Assembly: GCA_021202795.1 (NCBI GenBank)
Contig: JAJQCH010000082.1
Coordinates: forward strand, 1 to 45,177
Direction of reading: 5' to 3'
From: Oscillospiraceae bacterium
Lineage (GTDB): Bacteria > Bacillota > Clostridia > Oscillospirales > Oscillospiraceae
Length of the DNA: 45,177 nucleotides
Shown piece by piece: positions 10,601-19,250 of the stretch (position 1 is its first letter; each line of letters opens with the position of its first letter). The translations under genes and the position numbers were made by a program. A model generated the notes under the pieces. That model did no database searches and had not been told where the DNA came from. It was given only the letters and a program-made list of their open reading frames with translations.

Positions 10601-11249
10601 CGGCTGGGCCTATGACATCGGCTTCGGCGGCCTGGATCACGTGCTGGCCCAGGGCGAGGACGTGAACGTCATGGTCTTCGACACGGAGGTCTATTCCAAC
10701 ACCGGCGGCCAGGCGTCCAAGGCCAGCCAGATCGGCCAGGTGGCGCAGTTCGCCGCCGCCGGCAAGGCCCTGGCGAAGAAGAGCCTCGCTCAGATCGCCA
10801 TGACCTACGGCTACATCTATGTGGCCCAGATTGCCATGGGCGCCGACCCTGCCCAGGCCCTGAAGGCCATTGCCGAGGCGGAGGCCTATCCCGGCCCCTC
10901 TCTGGTCATCGGCTACGCCCCCTGCGAGATGCACAGCATCAAGGGCGGCATGACCAACTGCCAGTCGGAGATGAAGAAGGCGGTGGACTGCGGCTATTGG
11001 AACCTGTTCCGCTATAACCCGTCCCTGATCGCCCAGGGCAAGAACCCCTTCACCCTGGATTCCAAGGCGCCCAGCGGCTCCTATCGGGATTTCATCATGA
11101 ACGAGGCCCGTTATTCCGCTCTGACCATCAACTTCCCGGAGCGGGCGGAGGAGCTGTTCACCGAGGCGGAGAAGACCGCGCAGGAGCGGTTCGCGAACCT
11201 GGAGCTGCAAAAGGAAATGTATGCCCAGGAGGCCGCCGCCGTCAAATAA
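7692..11249 (+). CDS. nifJ: Pyruvate:ferredoxin (flavodoxin) oxidoreductase
   Basis: Full-length single-chain PFOR: SYAYTEVAAIYPITPSSPMAD, CIQCNRCAYVCPH and CMGCGVCVGVCP (two 4Fe-4S motifs), GDGWAYDIGFGGLDHVLA, DTEVYSNTGGQASK. ATG at 7692 follows AAAGGAG. Confidence 0.96.
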   Translation: MSRAKKTMDGNNAAAHVSYAYTEVAAIYPITPSSPMADFVDQWAAAGQKNLFGTTVKVQEMQAESGAAGAVHGSLNAGALTTTYTASQGLLLMIPNMYKIAAELLPTVFHVSARAVASHALSIFGDHSDIYACRQTGFAMLAETNPQEVMDLSPVAHLAALKGRVPFINFFDGFRTSHELQKIEVWDYEDLRDMLDMADVEAFRARALNPERPVMRGSHENGDIFFQNREAANRYYEAVPGIVEECMGKINAKLGTDYKLFNYYGAPDADRVIVAMGSICDVAEEVIDYLNARGEKVGIVKVRLYRPFAADRLLEAIPATCRKLAVLDRTKEPGAQGEPLYMDVVMALANAGRTGIQVTGGRYGLGSKDTPPSSVFAVYEELKKDQPKRQFTIGIVDDVTELSLPEVPAPDTAPEGTIQCKFWGLGGDGTVGANKNSIKIIGDYTDKFVQAYFQYDSKKTGGVTISHLRFGDKPIKSPYYISKADFVACHNPSYVDKGFKMVQDVKPGGVFLINCQWKPEELDKHLDGAARRYIAQNNIQLYIIDAIDLAIEIGMGKRTNTILQSAFFTLAKVMPGEEAIAHMKEAATKSYRKKGQDIVDMNHKAIDLGANAFVKIDVPASWADCPDTPDPEIHPDRPEVMKMVKEILTPVDRMDGDSLPVSVFMDHVDGTFQLSASAHEKRGVAVTVPRWDSEKCIQCNRCAYVCPHATIRPFALTEEEAANAPAAAKIAPWKAGKGKGVYQFTMAVSPLDCMGCGVCVGVCPTQAITMVPREEEQPQEAVWDYMVDSVAQKEELFDMTVKGSQFHQPLLEFSGSCAGCAETSYARLITQVCGDRMYISNATGCSSIWGGPAATSPYTVTKEGRGPAWVNSLFEDNAEHGFGLYLGQKAIRDRMKGVVEEVAANGKVDAIRQAAQEYLDTYNDGPANDAATRKLVAAVESSGCGGEHCQEILKNKEYLSKKSVWIFGGDGWAYDIGFGGLDHVLAQGEDVNVMVFDTEVYSNTGGQASKASQIGQVAQFAAAGKALAKKSLAQIAMTYGYIYVAQIAMGADPAQALKAIAEAEAYPGPSLVIGYAPCEMHSIKGGMTNCQSEMKKAVDCGYWNLFRYNPSLIAQGKNPFTLDSKAPSGSYRDFIMNEARYSALTINFPERAEELFTEAEKTAQERFANLELQKEMYAQEAAAVK

Positions 11250-11318
11250 ACCTGTCAATCTGTCCGCCCCCGCAGAAATGGGGGCGGACGCCAAGAAGCA
11301 AAGAAAGGAACGGTACCT

Positions 11319-11756
11319 ATGCTGATAGGAAGCGTATTGGAAAAAATGGACGCGGAGTGCGCCTGGCAGCTCTGCGCTGACAAGCTGGCGGACAACGTTC
11401 GTACGAGCTGGCAGAAAAACACTGCCGGACGCGTGGCCAAGTGGGAGGACGCCTTCTCTGAGGATGTGGCCGCTCTGGCCGGCCTGCGGGAGGAGGGCTT
11501 TGCCAATCTGGTGGGCCTGGATTATATCTTCAAATGGTGGGGCGCCAAGGACGACGAGGAGCTGGCCGGACAGGTGGACGTAATCTGGAAGGTTGCCAGC
11601 GACGAGGGCGTCAATAGCTATCGGAGCTGGATCAAGCTGGCGGAGCGTGACTTCGTTCTGGGCCGCTACCGGGATGAACGAGCCAAGCGGGACGCCAACC
11701 GCGCCTCCTTCCGGGACGCCTTCGCCCAGTGGCGAAAGCTTTTCGAGCAGATTTGA
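11319..11756 (+). CDS. Hypothetical protein
   Basis: 145-aa ORF in the same direction and typical codon style, 69 nt after PFOR, preceded by AAAGGAACGG. No family recognised. Confidence 0.6.
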   Translation: MLIGSVLEKMDAECAWQLCADKLADNVRTSWQKNTAGRVAKWEDAFSEDVAALAGLREEGFANLVGLDYIFKWWGAKDDEELAGQVDVIWKVASDEGVNSYRSWIKLAERDFVLGRYRDERAKRDANRASFRDAFAQWRKLFEQI

Positions 11757-11906
11757 CCTGAAAAGCGTATACCAGGGGAAGAGTTCTCTTGGAAAAAGAA
11801 GGAAAAATTGTCGTCAAATCGCACAAAAAATTCAGCATTTTACCAAATATTTTACCGCGTTTTGCCCCGATAAATGAGGCCAAATGTAAAAACCGGGTAT
11901 AAACTC

Positions 11907-11935
11907 TTGCAATATGAGGCGTCGTGTGGTAAAAT
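11907..11935 (+). promoter_or_regulatory. SigA-type promoter of the EPS/capsule cluster
   Basis: TTGCAA (11907-11912), 17-nt spacer, TAAAAT (11930-11935). Confidence 0.55.
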
Positions 11936-11954
11936 GCGAAAATGCAATGAAAAG

Positions 11955-11986
11955 AGGCCGGGCGGTGGCCTGACCGTGCCTGGCCT
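11955..11986 (+). promoter_or_regulatory. GC-rich leader hairpin near the start of the EPS transcript
   Basis: AGGCCGGGCG-gtggcctgaccg-TGCCTGGCCT pairs over 10 bp (two G-U) and is not followed by a T-tract. Confidence 0.45.
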
Positions 11987-12065
11987 TGAAACAGATGACG
12001 TTGCATAAATGCGCGGATTCTGATTTGATGATAAAATGCTGTGGCATGAGGGATCGAAAGATTAT

Positions 12066-12797
12066 ATGACAGAACTGAAATCATATATCGACGTTATAAA
12101 TTTAAAGCCGCTAGAGATGGAAGTCAATGCTGTGAGTGATACAACAAAGCCGTCAGAACGAGCCTTTGAAACAATAGAATGTAAGCCCCGGCGAGCCTAT
12201 TTCTTTGCAAAGCGAGTTGTTGATGTGGCCTTCTCCCTGGCGGGGCTGATATGCCTGTCACCGTTGTTTTTGGTGCTTTCCGTCCTGATTTTCCTGGACG
12301 ACCCCCACGGATCGCCCTTTTTTGTGCAGACGAGAATCGGGAAGGACGGCAGGGAATTTAAATTTTATAAATTCCGCTCTATGGTTGTCAACGCGGAGGA
12401 GCTGCTTCCGCAGCTCATGGATAAAAACGAACGCGATGGTCGCACCTTCAAAATGAAGGACGACCCCCGCATTACCCGCATGGGGCGCTTTATCCGGCGG
12501 ACAAGCATTGACGAGCTGCCTCAGCTTCTGAACGTGCTGAAGGGCGATATGAGCATCGTAGGGCCGCGTCCCCCGCTGCCCCGCGAGGTGGAGACCTACA
12601 GCGATTATGAAATGCAGCGGCTGATGATCAAGCCGGGTCTGACCTGCTACTGGCAGACCCTAAAGCATCGTCACGAGCTGTCCTTTGAGGAGTGGGTGGA
12701 TCTGGATCTCAAATATATCGAGACCTGCTCTCCCTGGGTGGACATCAAGCTGATTTTCAAAACCTTCTCGGTAATCTTTGAGGGGCGGAACTGCTGA
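12066..12797 (+). CDS. Sugar transferase (undecaprenyl-phosphate sugar phosphotransferase family; initiating EPS transferase)
   Basis: KRVVDVAFSLAGLICLSPLFLVLSVLIFLDD...GKDGREFKFYKFRSM...GRFIRRTSIDELPQLLNVLKGDMSIVGPRPPLPREV. Start may instead be ATG 12036. Confidence 0.93.
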   Translation: MTELKSYIDVINLKPLEMEVNAVSDTTKPSERAFETIECKPRRAYFFAKRVVDVAFSLAGLICLSPLFLVLSVLIFLDDPHGSPFFVQTRIGKDGREFKFYKFRSMVVNAEELLPQLMDKNERDGRTFKMKDDPRITRMGRFIRRTSIDELPQLLNVLKGDMSIVGPRPPLPREVETYSDYEMQRLMIKPGLTCYWQTLKHRHELSFEEWVDLDLKYIETCSPWVDIKLIFKTFSVIFEGRNC

Positions 12798-12829
12798 ACA
12801 ATAACGCCGGGCCGGATGGAAAGAGATAA

Positions 12830-13750
12830 ATGAAAACAACCTTACTTATCATGGCTGCCGGCATCGGCAGCCGCTTTGGAGGCGGCATCAAGCAGCTTGA
12901 GCCGGTGGGACTGCATGGGGAAATCATCATGGACTACTCCATCCATGATGCCATACAGGCTGGCTTCAACAAAATCGTGTTCATCATCCGCCGGGATATT
13001 GAGGCGGATTTCAGAGAGATCATCGGCGAGCGCGTTGAAGCGCTCTGCCAGCGCCTCGGCGTGGAGGTGGAATACGCCTTTCAGGCCCTGGAGGATGTTC
13101 CCGCTGGGGTGACTGTCCCTGCGGACAGGACAAAGCCCTGGGGTACCTGCCAGGCCGTGCTGGCGGCCAAGGCGCTGATACATGAACCCTTTGCGGTGAT
13201 CAACGCGGACGACTATTACGGCAAGGAGGCCTTTGCCGCCCTCCACGATTTTCTTCTGCGCTATACGCCGGAGCGGCCCAACGACCTCTGCATGGCCGGG
13301 TTTATCCTGAAAAATACCCTCTCCGACCACGGCGGCGTCACAAGAGGGCTGTGCCAGGTGGAAAACGGCTATCTGACCGATATTGTCGAGACGAAAAATA
13401 TCGTCAAAACCGCCGCCGGCGCGCAGGCCAACGGGAAGGATCTGAACCCGGACGGGAAGGTCTCCATGAATATGTGGGGCCTGACGCCGGAATTTCTGGA
13501 CACACTGGAATGGGGCTTCAACCATTTTTTTGAGACCATTGGCGACGATTGGCAGGACGGCGAATACCTGATGCCCATCTTCATCGGCGACCTGCTGCGG
13601 GAGAAAAAAGTCTCCGTTCAGGTTCTGGACAGCCATGACAAATGGTTCGGCATCACCTATAAAGCGGATATGCCTGAGGTGAAGGAGAATTTGCTCCGTC
13701 TCATCCAGGAAGGCGTCTACGGCGAGGAGCTGTTTGGAGATCTGGTGTGA
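12830..13750 (+). CDS. Sugar nucleotidyltransferase family protein
   Basis: LLIMAAGIGSRFGGGIKQLEPVG (nucleotidyltransferase signature), FAVINADDYYG. Confidence 0.88.
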   Translation: MKTTLLIMAAGIGSRFGGGIKQLEPVGLHGEIIMDYSIHDAIQAGFNKIVFIIRRDIEADFREIIGERVEALCQRLGVEVEYAFQALEDVPAGVTVPADRTKPWGTCQAVLAAKALIHEPFAVINADDYYGKEAFAALHDFLLRYTPERPNDLCMAGFILKNTLSDHGGVTRGLCQVENGYLTDIVETKNIVKTAAGAQANGKDLNPDGKVSMNMWGLTPEFLDTLEWGFNHFFETIGDDWQDGEYLMPIFIGDLLREKKVSVQVLDSHDKWFGITYKADMPEVKENLLRLIQEGVYGEELFGDLV

Positions 13751-13835
13751 ATATAAATCGGCTCTTTCGCGGGGGATGTTTGCGGCAGGTATGCACGCGG
13801 ACATCGCGGAGGGGCCGAGTTTTTATATAGGCTAA

Positions 13836-13872
13836 TTATCCAATTGGATAACGGCAGGTGACCAGTTGGATA
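13836..13872. repeat. 16-bp perfect palindrome plus direct half-site repeat
   Basis: TTATCCAATTGGATAA (13836-13851) is its own reverse complement; CCAATTGGATA (13840-13850) recurs as CCAGTTGGATA (13862-13872), 22 bp downstream. Confidence 0.75.
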
Positions 13873-13889
13873 TCAGAGGGAGATATAGA

Positions 13890-14339
13890 ATGAAGATTTG
13901 CTTGGTTGGATCCAGCGGCGGGCATTTGACGCATTTATATATGCTAAAGCCGTTTTGGGAGAATAAAGAACGTTTCTGGGTCACATTTGACAAAGAGGAT
14001 GCCAGAAGTCTGCTAAAGGACGAGGTTATGTACCCGTGCTATTATCCAACAAACCGGAATTTCAAAAATCTTGTCAGAAATACGTTTGTTGCAATTAAGG
14101 TGCTAAGGAAGGAAAAGCCCGATTTAATCATTTCCTCCGGCGCTGCTGTAGCGGTTCCCTTTTTTTATCTGGCAAAGCTGATGGGGAAAAAATGCATCTA
14201 CATAGAGGTATTTGACAGAATAGACCGTCCGACATTGACCGGCAAACTGGTTTATCCTATAGCGGATAAATTCATTGTCCAGTGGGAGGAAATGAAGGCC
14301 GTTTATCCCAAAGCCATTAACCTGGGAAGTATTTTTTAG
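13890..14339 (+). CDS. PssD/Cps14F/Alg14-like glycosyltransferase subunit
   Basis: MKICLVGSSGGHLTHLYMLKPFWENKERFWVTFDKEDA...IISSGAAVAVPFFYLAKLMGKKCIYIEVFDR, typical of Alg14/PssD. Confidence 0.9.
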   Translation: MKICLVGSSGGHLTHLYMLKPFWENKERFWVTFDKEDARSLLKDEVMYPCYYPTNRNFKNLVRNTFVAIKVLRKEKPDLIISSGAAVAVPFFYLAKLMGKKCIYIEVFDRIDRPTLTGKLVYPIADKFIVQWEEMKAVYPKAINLGSIF

Positions 14340-14356
14340 GGAATTGAGGCGATAAT

Positions 14357-14851
14357 GTGATTTTTGTTACGGTAGGAACGCATGAGCAGCAGTTTAATAG
14401 ACTTGTTCAATGCGTGGACGAGCTGCGGGAAAAACAGGTCATTACAGAGGACGTTGTCATTCAAACCGGCTTTTCAACTTACGAGCCGAAATCGTGTGGA
14501 TGGAGTAATTTTTATCCGTATCAGAGGATGCTAGAGTATGTTAAGGAGGCAAGGATTGTAATCACACATGGTGGTCCAGCCAGCTTTATTATGCCGCTGC
14601 AGGTTGGTAAAATTCCGATAGTTGTTCCTCGGAAGAAGGAGTTCAGTGAGCATATAAATGATCATCAGGTAAACTTTTGTCGTACTGTGGCAGAGAGACA
14701 GGGGAACATACTCGTTGTTGAGAATATAAGTAAGCTAAGTGAAACGATAGCAAGGTATGATAATATAATCGCAGCAATGTCCGTGGAGATGAAAAGTAAC
14801 AACGTGAGGTTTTGCAGCAAGTTAGATGGGCTGGTAAAAAGCTTATTCTAG
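14357..14851 (+). CDS. PssE/Cps14G/Alg13-like glycosyltransferase subunit
   Basis: MIFVTVGTHEQQFNRLVQCVDEL...ITHGGPASFIMPLQVGKIPIVVPRKKEFSEHINDHQ. GTG start. Confidence 0.92.
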   Translation: MIFVTVGTHEQQFNRLVQCVDELREKQVITEDVVIQTGFSTYEPKSCGWSNFYPYQRMLEYVKEARIVITHGGPASFIMPLQVGKIPIVVPRKKEFSEHINDHQVNFCRTVAERQGNILVVENISKLSETIARYDNIIAAMSVEMKSNNVRFCSKLDGLVKSLF

Positions 14852-14902
14852 AAATATATGTCGATCGTAACATATTAAGCCTATATAGGAAGGGAAAACA
14901 AA

Positions 14903-16063
14903 ATGGTAAACTGGATAAAATATATTCTTCTTCTTTTCTTGAGTAAGGCGCTGAACATATTTAATATTTTCCCCATTAAAAATAATAGGCTGATGTTTTA
15001 TAGTTATAACGGAAAACAATATTCGTGCAATCCCCGTCAAATTTCTGAGTACTTGGAATTAAATTTCCCAGGACAGTTTGAAATTATTTGGGCATTCAAA
15101 AAGCCAAAAAATATGATAGACAAAATTCCGGATTGTTATAGGGTTGTCAGATTTAGGTCTATTTTATATTACTATTACGCAAAAACGTCACGCGTTATTG
15201 TGCAAAACGTTCAGGGGTATGGCGAATTACAGAGAAGAAACGGGCAGGATGTGATTCAAACATGGCATGCCAGTAACGGGTACAAGCAACAGGGGAAGTG
15301 TGATGGGGTAGAAAGGAAATTGGAATTATTATATCATCGGGATTATACATATGTTTTAAGTGGATCGAAAAGCATGATGGAAAGACGTGTACGGGGAACC
15401 ATGGGGTTTAGCGGTAAAGTGCTTCCTGGTACTCCCCGGATGGATTTGATTATTAATAAACACCAGACTGATTATAAAAAGCGGGTTTATAGTTTTCTGG
15501 AGATTGAAAGTGATAAGAAAATAGTGCTATATGCACCAACGTGGAGAAAAGACCGAAATGATAACGATTATGGAATGGATTATTCCTTAGTAAAATTGGC
15601 TTTTGAGAAAAGATTTGGGGGTGAATGGGTTGTAGTCGTCAGATTGCATCCGAATGTATACTTACCACCAAATATTCCTGAGCCCTATGTGAAAGATGCC
15701 ACAAAATATCCAGATATGCAGGAATTGCTATGCGTTGCTGATGCACTGATATCCGATTATTCATCATGTGTTTGGGACTTTTCATTCACGTATAAGCCTT
15801 GTTTTTTGTTTTGCAAAGATATGGAGAAATATGGGCGAGACAGAGATTTTGATATACCAGTAAGGGAATGGAGGTTTCCTGTAGCCGTTGACATATACAG
15901 TTTAGGTGAATTAATAAAATCATTTGATGAGAGCAAATATAAATCTGATATCGAACTTCATCATAGGGAAATGGGAAATTTTGAAGACGGACGAGCCACA
16001 CAGAGAGTTTGCAGTCTGATAAAAGACCTTTGTTCAAACAAAAATCTATACGAGGTGATTTAA
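14903..16063 (+). CDS. CDP-glycerol:poly(glycerophosphate) glycerophosphotransferase family protein
   Basis: QTWHASNGYKQQGK...KVLPGTPRMDLI...KIVLYAPTWRKDRND...LLCVADALISDYSSCVWDFSFTYKPCFLFCKDMEKY, TagF/TagB family motifs. Confidence 0.92.
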   Translation: MVNWIKYILLLFLSKALNIFNIFPIKNNRLMFYSYNGKQYSCNPRQISEYLELNFPGQFEIIWAFKKPKNMIDKIPDCYRVVRFRSILYYYYAKTSRVIVQNVQGYGELQRRNGQDVIQTWHASNGYKQQGKCDGVERKLELLYHRDYTYVLSGSKSMMERRVRGTMGFSGKVLPGTPRMDLIINKHQTDYKKRVYSFLEIESDKKIVLYAPTWRKDRNDNDYGMDYSLVKLAFEKRFGGEWVVVVRLHPNVYLPPNIPEPYVKDATKYPDMQELLCVADALISDYSSCVWDFSFTYKPCFLFCKDMEKYGRDRDFDIPVREWRFPVAVDIYSLGELIKSFDESKYKSDIELHHREMGNFEDGRATQRVCSLIKDLCSNKNLYEVI

Positions 16064-16066
16064 AAA

Positions 16067-16495
16067 ATGAAACATTACAAAGTGGGTTACACACAGGGAG
16101 TCTATGATATGTTTCATGTTGGGCATTTAAATTTAATAAATAATGCAAAAAAGCAGTGTGATTATTTAATTGTTGCCGTGAACTCCGATGATCTAGTTGT
16201 AGAGTATAAAAATAAAAAGCCAGTCATTGATCAGGATGCTAGAAGAATGATTGTTGAAAATATTCGAGCAGTAGATAAGGCTGTAATAGCAAATACTCTT
16301 GATAAGGTCGTTCAATTAAAAAAATATCAGTATGATGCAATTTTTATTGGAGATGATTGGAAAGGAAGTCCTAGGTGGGAGGCTACAAAATTTGAATTGG
16401 CAGGTTATGGTGTCGATGTGGTTTTCCTTCCCTACACAGAGGGTGTTTCATCGACAGATTTGCGTGTTATCGAGAAGAAAAAAGTTGAGGAATAA
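16067..16495 (+). CDS. tagD: Glycerol-3-phosphate cytidylyltransferase (TagD/TarD-like)
   Basis: GYTQGVYDMFHVGHLNLINNAKKQCDYLIVAVNSDDLV...IFIGDDWKGSPRW, with the HxGH and ISSTxLR-like (VSSTDLR) motifs. Confidence 0.92.
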   Translation: MKHYKVGYTQGVYDMFHVGHLNLINNAKKQCDYLIVAVNSDDLVVEYKNKKPVIDQDARRMIVENIRAVDKAVIANTLDKVVQLKKYQYDAIFIGDDWKGSPRWEATKFELAGYGVDVVFLPYTEGVSSTDLRVIEKKKVEE

Positions 16496-16516
16496 GTAAG
16501 TGAACGTAGGGCTAAT

Positions 16517-17671
16517 ATGAAAAAAATAATGAAGAAAAGGGTTTTACAGCTGAATTCAGGAAGTTCAAATTTCGGAGGTGTGTCCTCCTTCCTTTATAAC
16601 GTATACACCCACATTGATCGAGAAAAAGTACAGTTTGATTTTATATCCCCCAATAAAACTACTTACGGTATCCATCGAGAAGAAATCGAGAGTATGGGCG
16701 GACGAATATACGAATTAGGAATCTCAGGCAACATTTTAACAAGGAAAATAAAACTGTACACGAAATTAAAAAAATTTTTATTAGAGAACGAATATTCAGT
16801 TATTCATATTAATTCTGGAAATTTCTTTTTTAATCTTTTTGCAGTGAAAGCAGCAAAAAGTGCTGGTGTTAAAAATAGAATTGTTCATTCACATAATGCT
16901 GGAGATACAAGTCAGTCGGGTATAAAAAGAGTTCTATTTCAATTGTTAAAACCTGTTTTGGAAGAAAGTGCTACGGAGCTGTATGCTTGTTCCCAAAAGG
17001 CGGCAGAATATATGTACACGGATTTCTCCTGTAAGAGTGGAAAAGTATCACTGATAAAGAACGGCATTGAGCTGGAAAGATTTGACTATAGCTGTATAAC
17101 TAGAAGTGAAATCAGAAAAAAGTTAAAACTAAATGGCAAGATAGTAGTCGGTCACGTAGGAAGGTTTTTAGAGCAAAAGAACCATGAATTTCTCATTAAG
17201 GTTTTTAAGGAAATTCATGAAATGAACGACAATGCAGTTCTTTTGCTGTTCGGTACTGGGGAAAAGCAGGGTGCAATAGAGCAAATGGTTAAGGCTCTTG
17301 AGATAGAAGAGTTTGTAAGCTTTATGGGCGTTGTGAAAAATATTGAAGACATGTACCAGGCAATGGATGTTTTTGTTATGCCGAGTTATCATGAGGGACT
17401 TCCCGTTGCTTGTATTGAAGCTCAAGTTGCGGGGGTTCCATGTGTGCTTGCTGATACTATAACAGAAGAGGTTAAAATATGCGACTCTGTGAAATTTCTT
17501 TCGTTAAATTCATCGCCGAAAGAATGGGGGAGCGTGGCATTATCTATGGCTAGTTTTGAAAGACAGAGCGCTAAACCGTGTGCAGAGGCGAAAGGTTATT
17601 CGATTTACTCAGTTGCAAATATGCTTCAAAGACATTATTCGGAATTGTTTGAAATGAGTGTGGTTGAATGA
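16517..17671 (+). CDS. Glycosyltransferase family 4/1 (EpsF-like)
   Basis: [15 protein letters not shown]...[23 protein letters not shown]...[26 protein letters not shown]. Confidence 0.92.
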   Translation: MKKIMKKRVLQLNSGSSNFGGVSSFLYNVYTHIDREKVQFDFISPNKTTYGIHREEIESMGGRIYELGISGNILTRKIKLYTKLKKFLLENEYSVIHINSGNFFFNLFAVKAAKSAGVKNRIVHSHNAGDTSQSGIKRVLFQLLKPVLEESATELYACSQKAAEYMYTDFSCKSGKVSLIKNGIELERFDYSCITRSEIRKKLKLNGKIVVGHVGRFLEQKNHEFLIKVFKEIHEMNDNAVLLLFGTGEKQGAIEQMVKALEIEEFVSFMGVVKNIEDMYQAMDVFVMPSYHEGLPVACIEAQVAGVPCVLADTITEEVKICDSVKFLSLNSSPKEWGSVALSMASFERQSAKPCAEAKGYSIYSVANMLQRHYSELFEMSVVE

Positions 17672-18246
17672 ATGGTATATTAAAGAGAACATTCCAAAAA
17701 GTTTATTCTCTTCCGAAGTGCTTTTTTTATCAAATTATTGGTCATGGTTGTATAAAAATATATGGATTACAGCGGTGGGAACGTGGTGTTAAAATTTATT
17801 TCAATGGAGGATATCTTGAAATTGGAAGATTATGTAATTTTAGACGCGGGGTTCAGCTTCATGCGCTGAACGGTGGGATTATCAGAGTTGGCGAAAACAC
17901 CGTCTTTAATCGTAATGTGAGTGTTACAGCAATGAATAAAATTACAGTCGGAAATCACGTAAAAATTGCAAATAATGTGGTAATCGTGGATCACGACCAC
18001 GATTATAAAAATAATAATAGAGGCTATAAGACGGGTTCTGTTGTGATAGAAGATGGAGTTTGGATTGGTGCCAATAGTGTTATTCTGCGAAATACATATA
18101 TTGGAGCTAACAGTGTAATTGCTGCTGGGAGTGTCGTAAAAGGAATCGTTCCCCCAAAAACTATTTACGGTGGTAAAGTTGCAACCGAGATTAAAAATTT
18201 TGAAACGATGGATAAGACAAACGATATACAAGAAAAACATGAGTGA
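17668..18246 (+). CDS. Left-handed beta-helix (hexapeptide) acyltransferase
   Basis: Hexapeptide repeats: [46 protein letters not shown]. Its ATG overlaps the end of the upstream gene. Confidence 0.9.
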   Translation: MNGILKRTFQKVYSLPKCFFYQIIGHGCIKIYGLQRWERGVKIYFNGGYLEIGRLCNFRRGVQLHALNGGIIRVGENTVFNRNVSVTAMNKITVGNHVKIANNVVIVDHDHDYKNNNRGYKTGSVVIEDGVWIGANSVILRNTYIGANSVIAAGSVVKGIVPPKTIYGGKVATEIKNFETMDKTNDIQEKHE

Positions 18247-19204
18247 GGTAAATGTGGTGGTGTTGGCAACCGTTATTATTCCGGTTTTTAATGCGGAAAA
18301 ATTCATTTATAAATGCTTGGACTCTGTTATCAAACAGACATATTCAAATATAGAAATTATAGTCGTTGATGATGGATCAACAGATAATTCAGCAGAAATA
18401 ATTAGAAAAATTGGCGACCGAAGGGTGAATTTACTGAATAAAAAAAATAAGGGAGTATCGAATGCCCGCAATGAAGGATTAAAACACGTAAAAGGGGAAG
18501 TTGTAGTTTTTGTAGATGCTGATGATTATTTGGAGCCACAATACATAGAGACAATGGTAAAAGCAATGGAAATAAGTAATAGCGATATAGCTATTTGCGG
18601 ATATAATACTGTAAATGAAGAAGGTAAGGTTATTGATACATTTCCATTAAATGACAAGAGAATCGCTCCAATTCGAGAAGGATTTCTTTCTCATGAAGAA
18701 TGTATTGTTGGTATACTTCAGCACAATTCAATGGCTTCTAGCTTATGGAATAAATTGTTTAGGACAAGTATTTTGAAACAAATTGCATTCAACGAGGAAT
18801 TATATATCGGTGAAGATCTTGTTTTTCTTGCTGAATATTTAAAAAAAAGTAATGTAATATATTTTGTAGAAAACCGATTATATAATCATCTACTGAATTC
18901 AAGTGGTGCTATGAAGAGTATGGCTGGGAAATGTGTATTTGATAAGAAATGGATATCTGAGTGGCGGGCAATTTGTCTGTTTGAGGATTTATACAGAAGT
19001 ATAACAAGCAAAAGGTATCGAAATAATTTGAATTGTAAAAAAGTAATAATATCAAATAAAATTCTAACAAAAGCTAGGAAATGTGGATACTGGGATAACG
19101 AGTGCAGTTCGATGAAGCGTTATCTCACAAAATCACGTATGCAAATACTACTTAATCCGAACATCAGCATTAAACTGAAAACGAAGGATGCAATGATTAG
19201 ATGA
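18239..19204 (+). CDS. Glycosyltransferase family 2
   Basis: [43 protein letters not shown]...[28 protein letters not shown] at 18239 overlaps the acyltransferase stop by 8 nt. Confidence 0.93.
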   Translation: MSEVNVVVLATVIIPVFNAEKFIYKCLDSVIKQTYSNIEIIVVDDGSTDNSAEIIRKIGDRRVNLLNKKNKGVSNARNEGLKHVKGEVVVFVDADDYLEPQYIETMVKAMEISNSDIAICGYNTVNEEGKVIDTFPLNDKRIAPIREGFLSHEECIVGILQHNSMASSLWNKLFRTSILKQIAFNEELYIGEDLVFLAEYLKKSNVIYFVENRLYNHLLNSSGAMKSMAGKCVFDKKWISEWRAICLFEDLYRSITSKRYRNNLNCKKVIISNKILTKARKCGYWDNECSSMKRYLTKSRMQILLNPNISIKLKTKDAMIR

Positions 19205-19250
19205 CCTTTGGAGCAAGCAACAGGGGAATCGAGATGAAGGTATAACAAAT

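Noticed and set aside
7674-11294. 1206-aa minus-strand ORF antisense to PFOR
   Set aside because: It is the mirror of a well-conserved GC-rich gene. The translation is low-complexity (runs of G, A, H, V) with no recognisable domain, the usual effect of strong codon bias.
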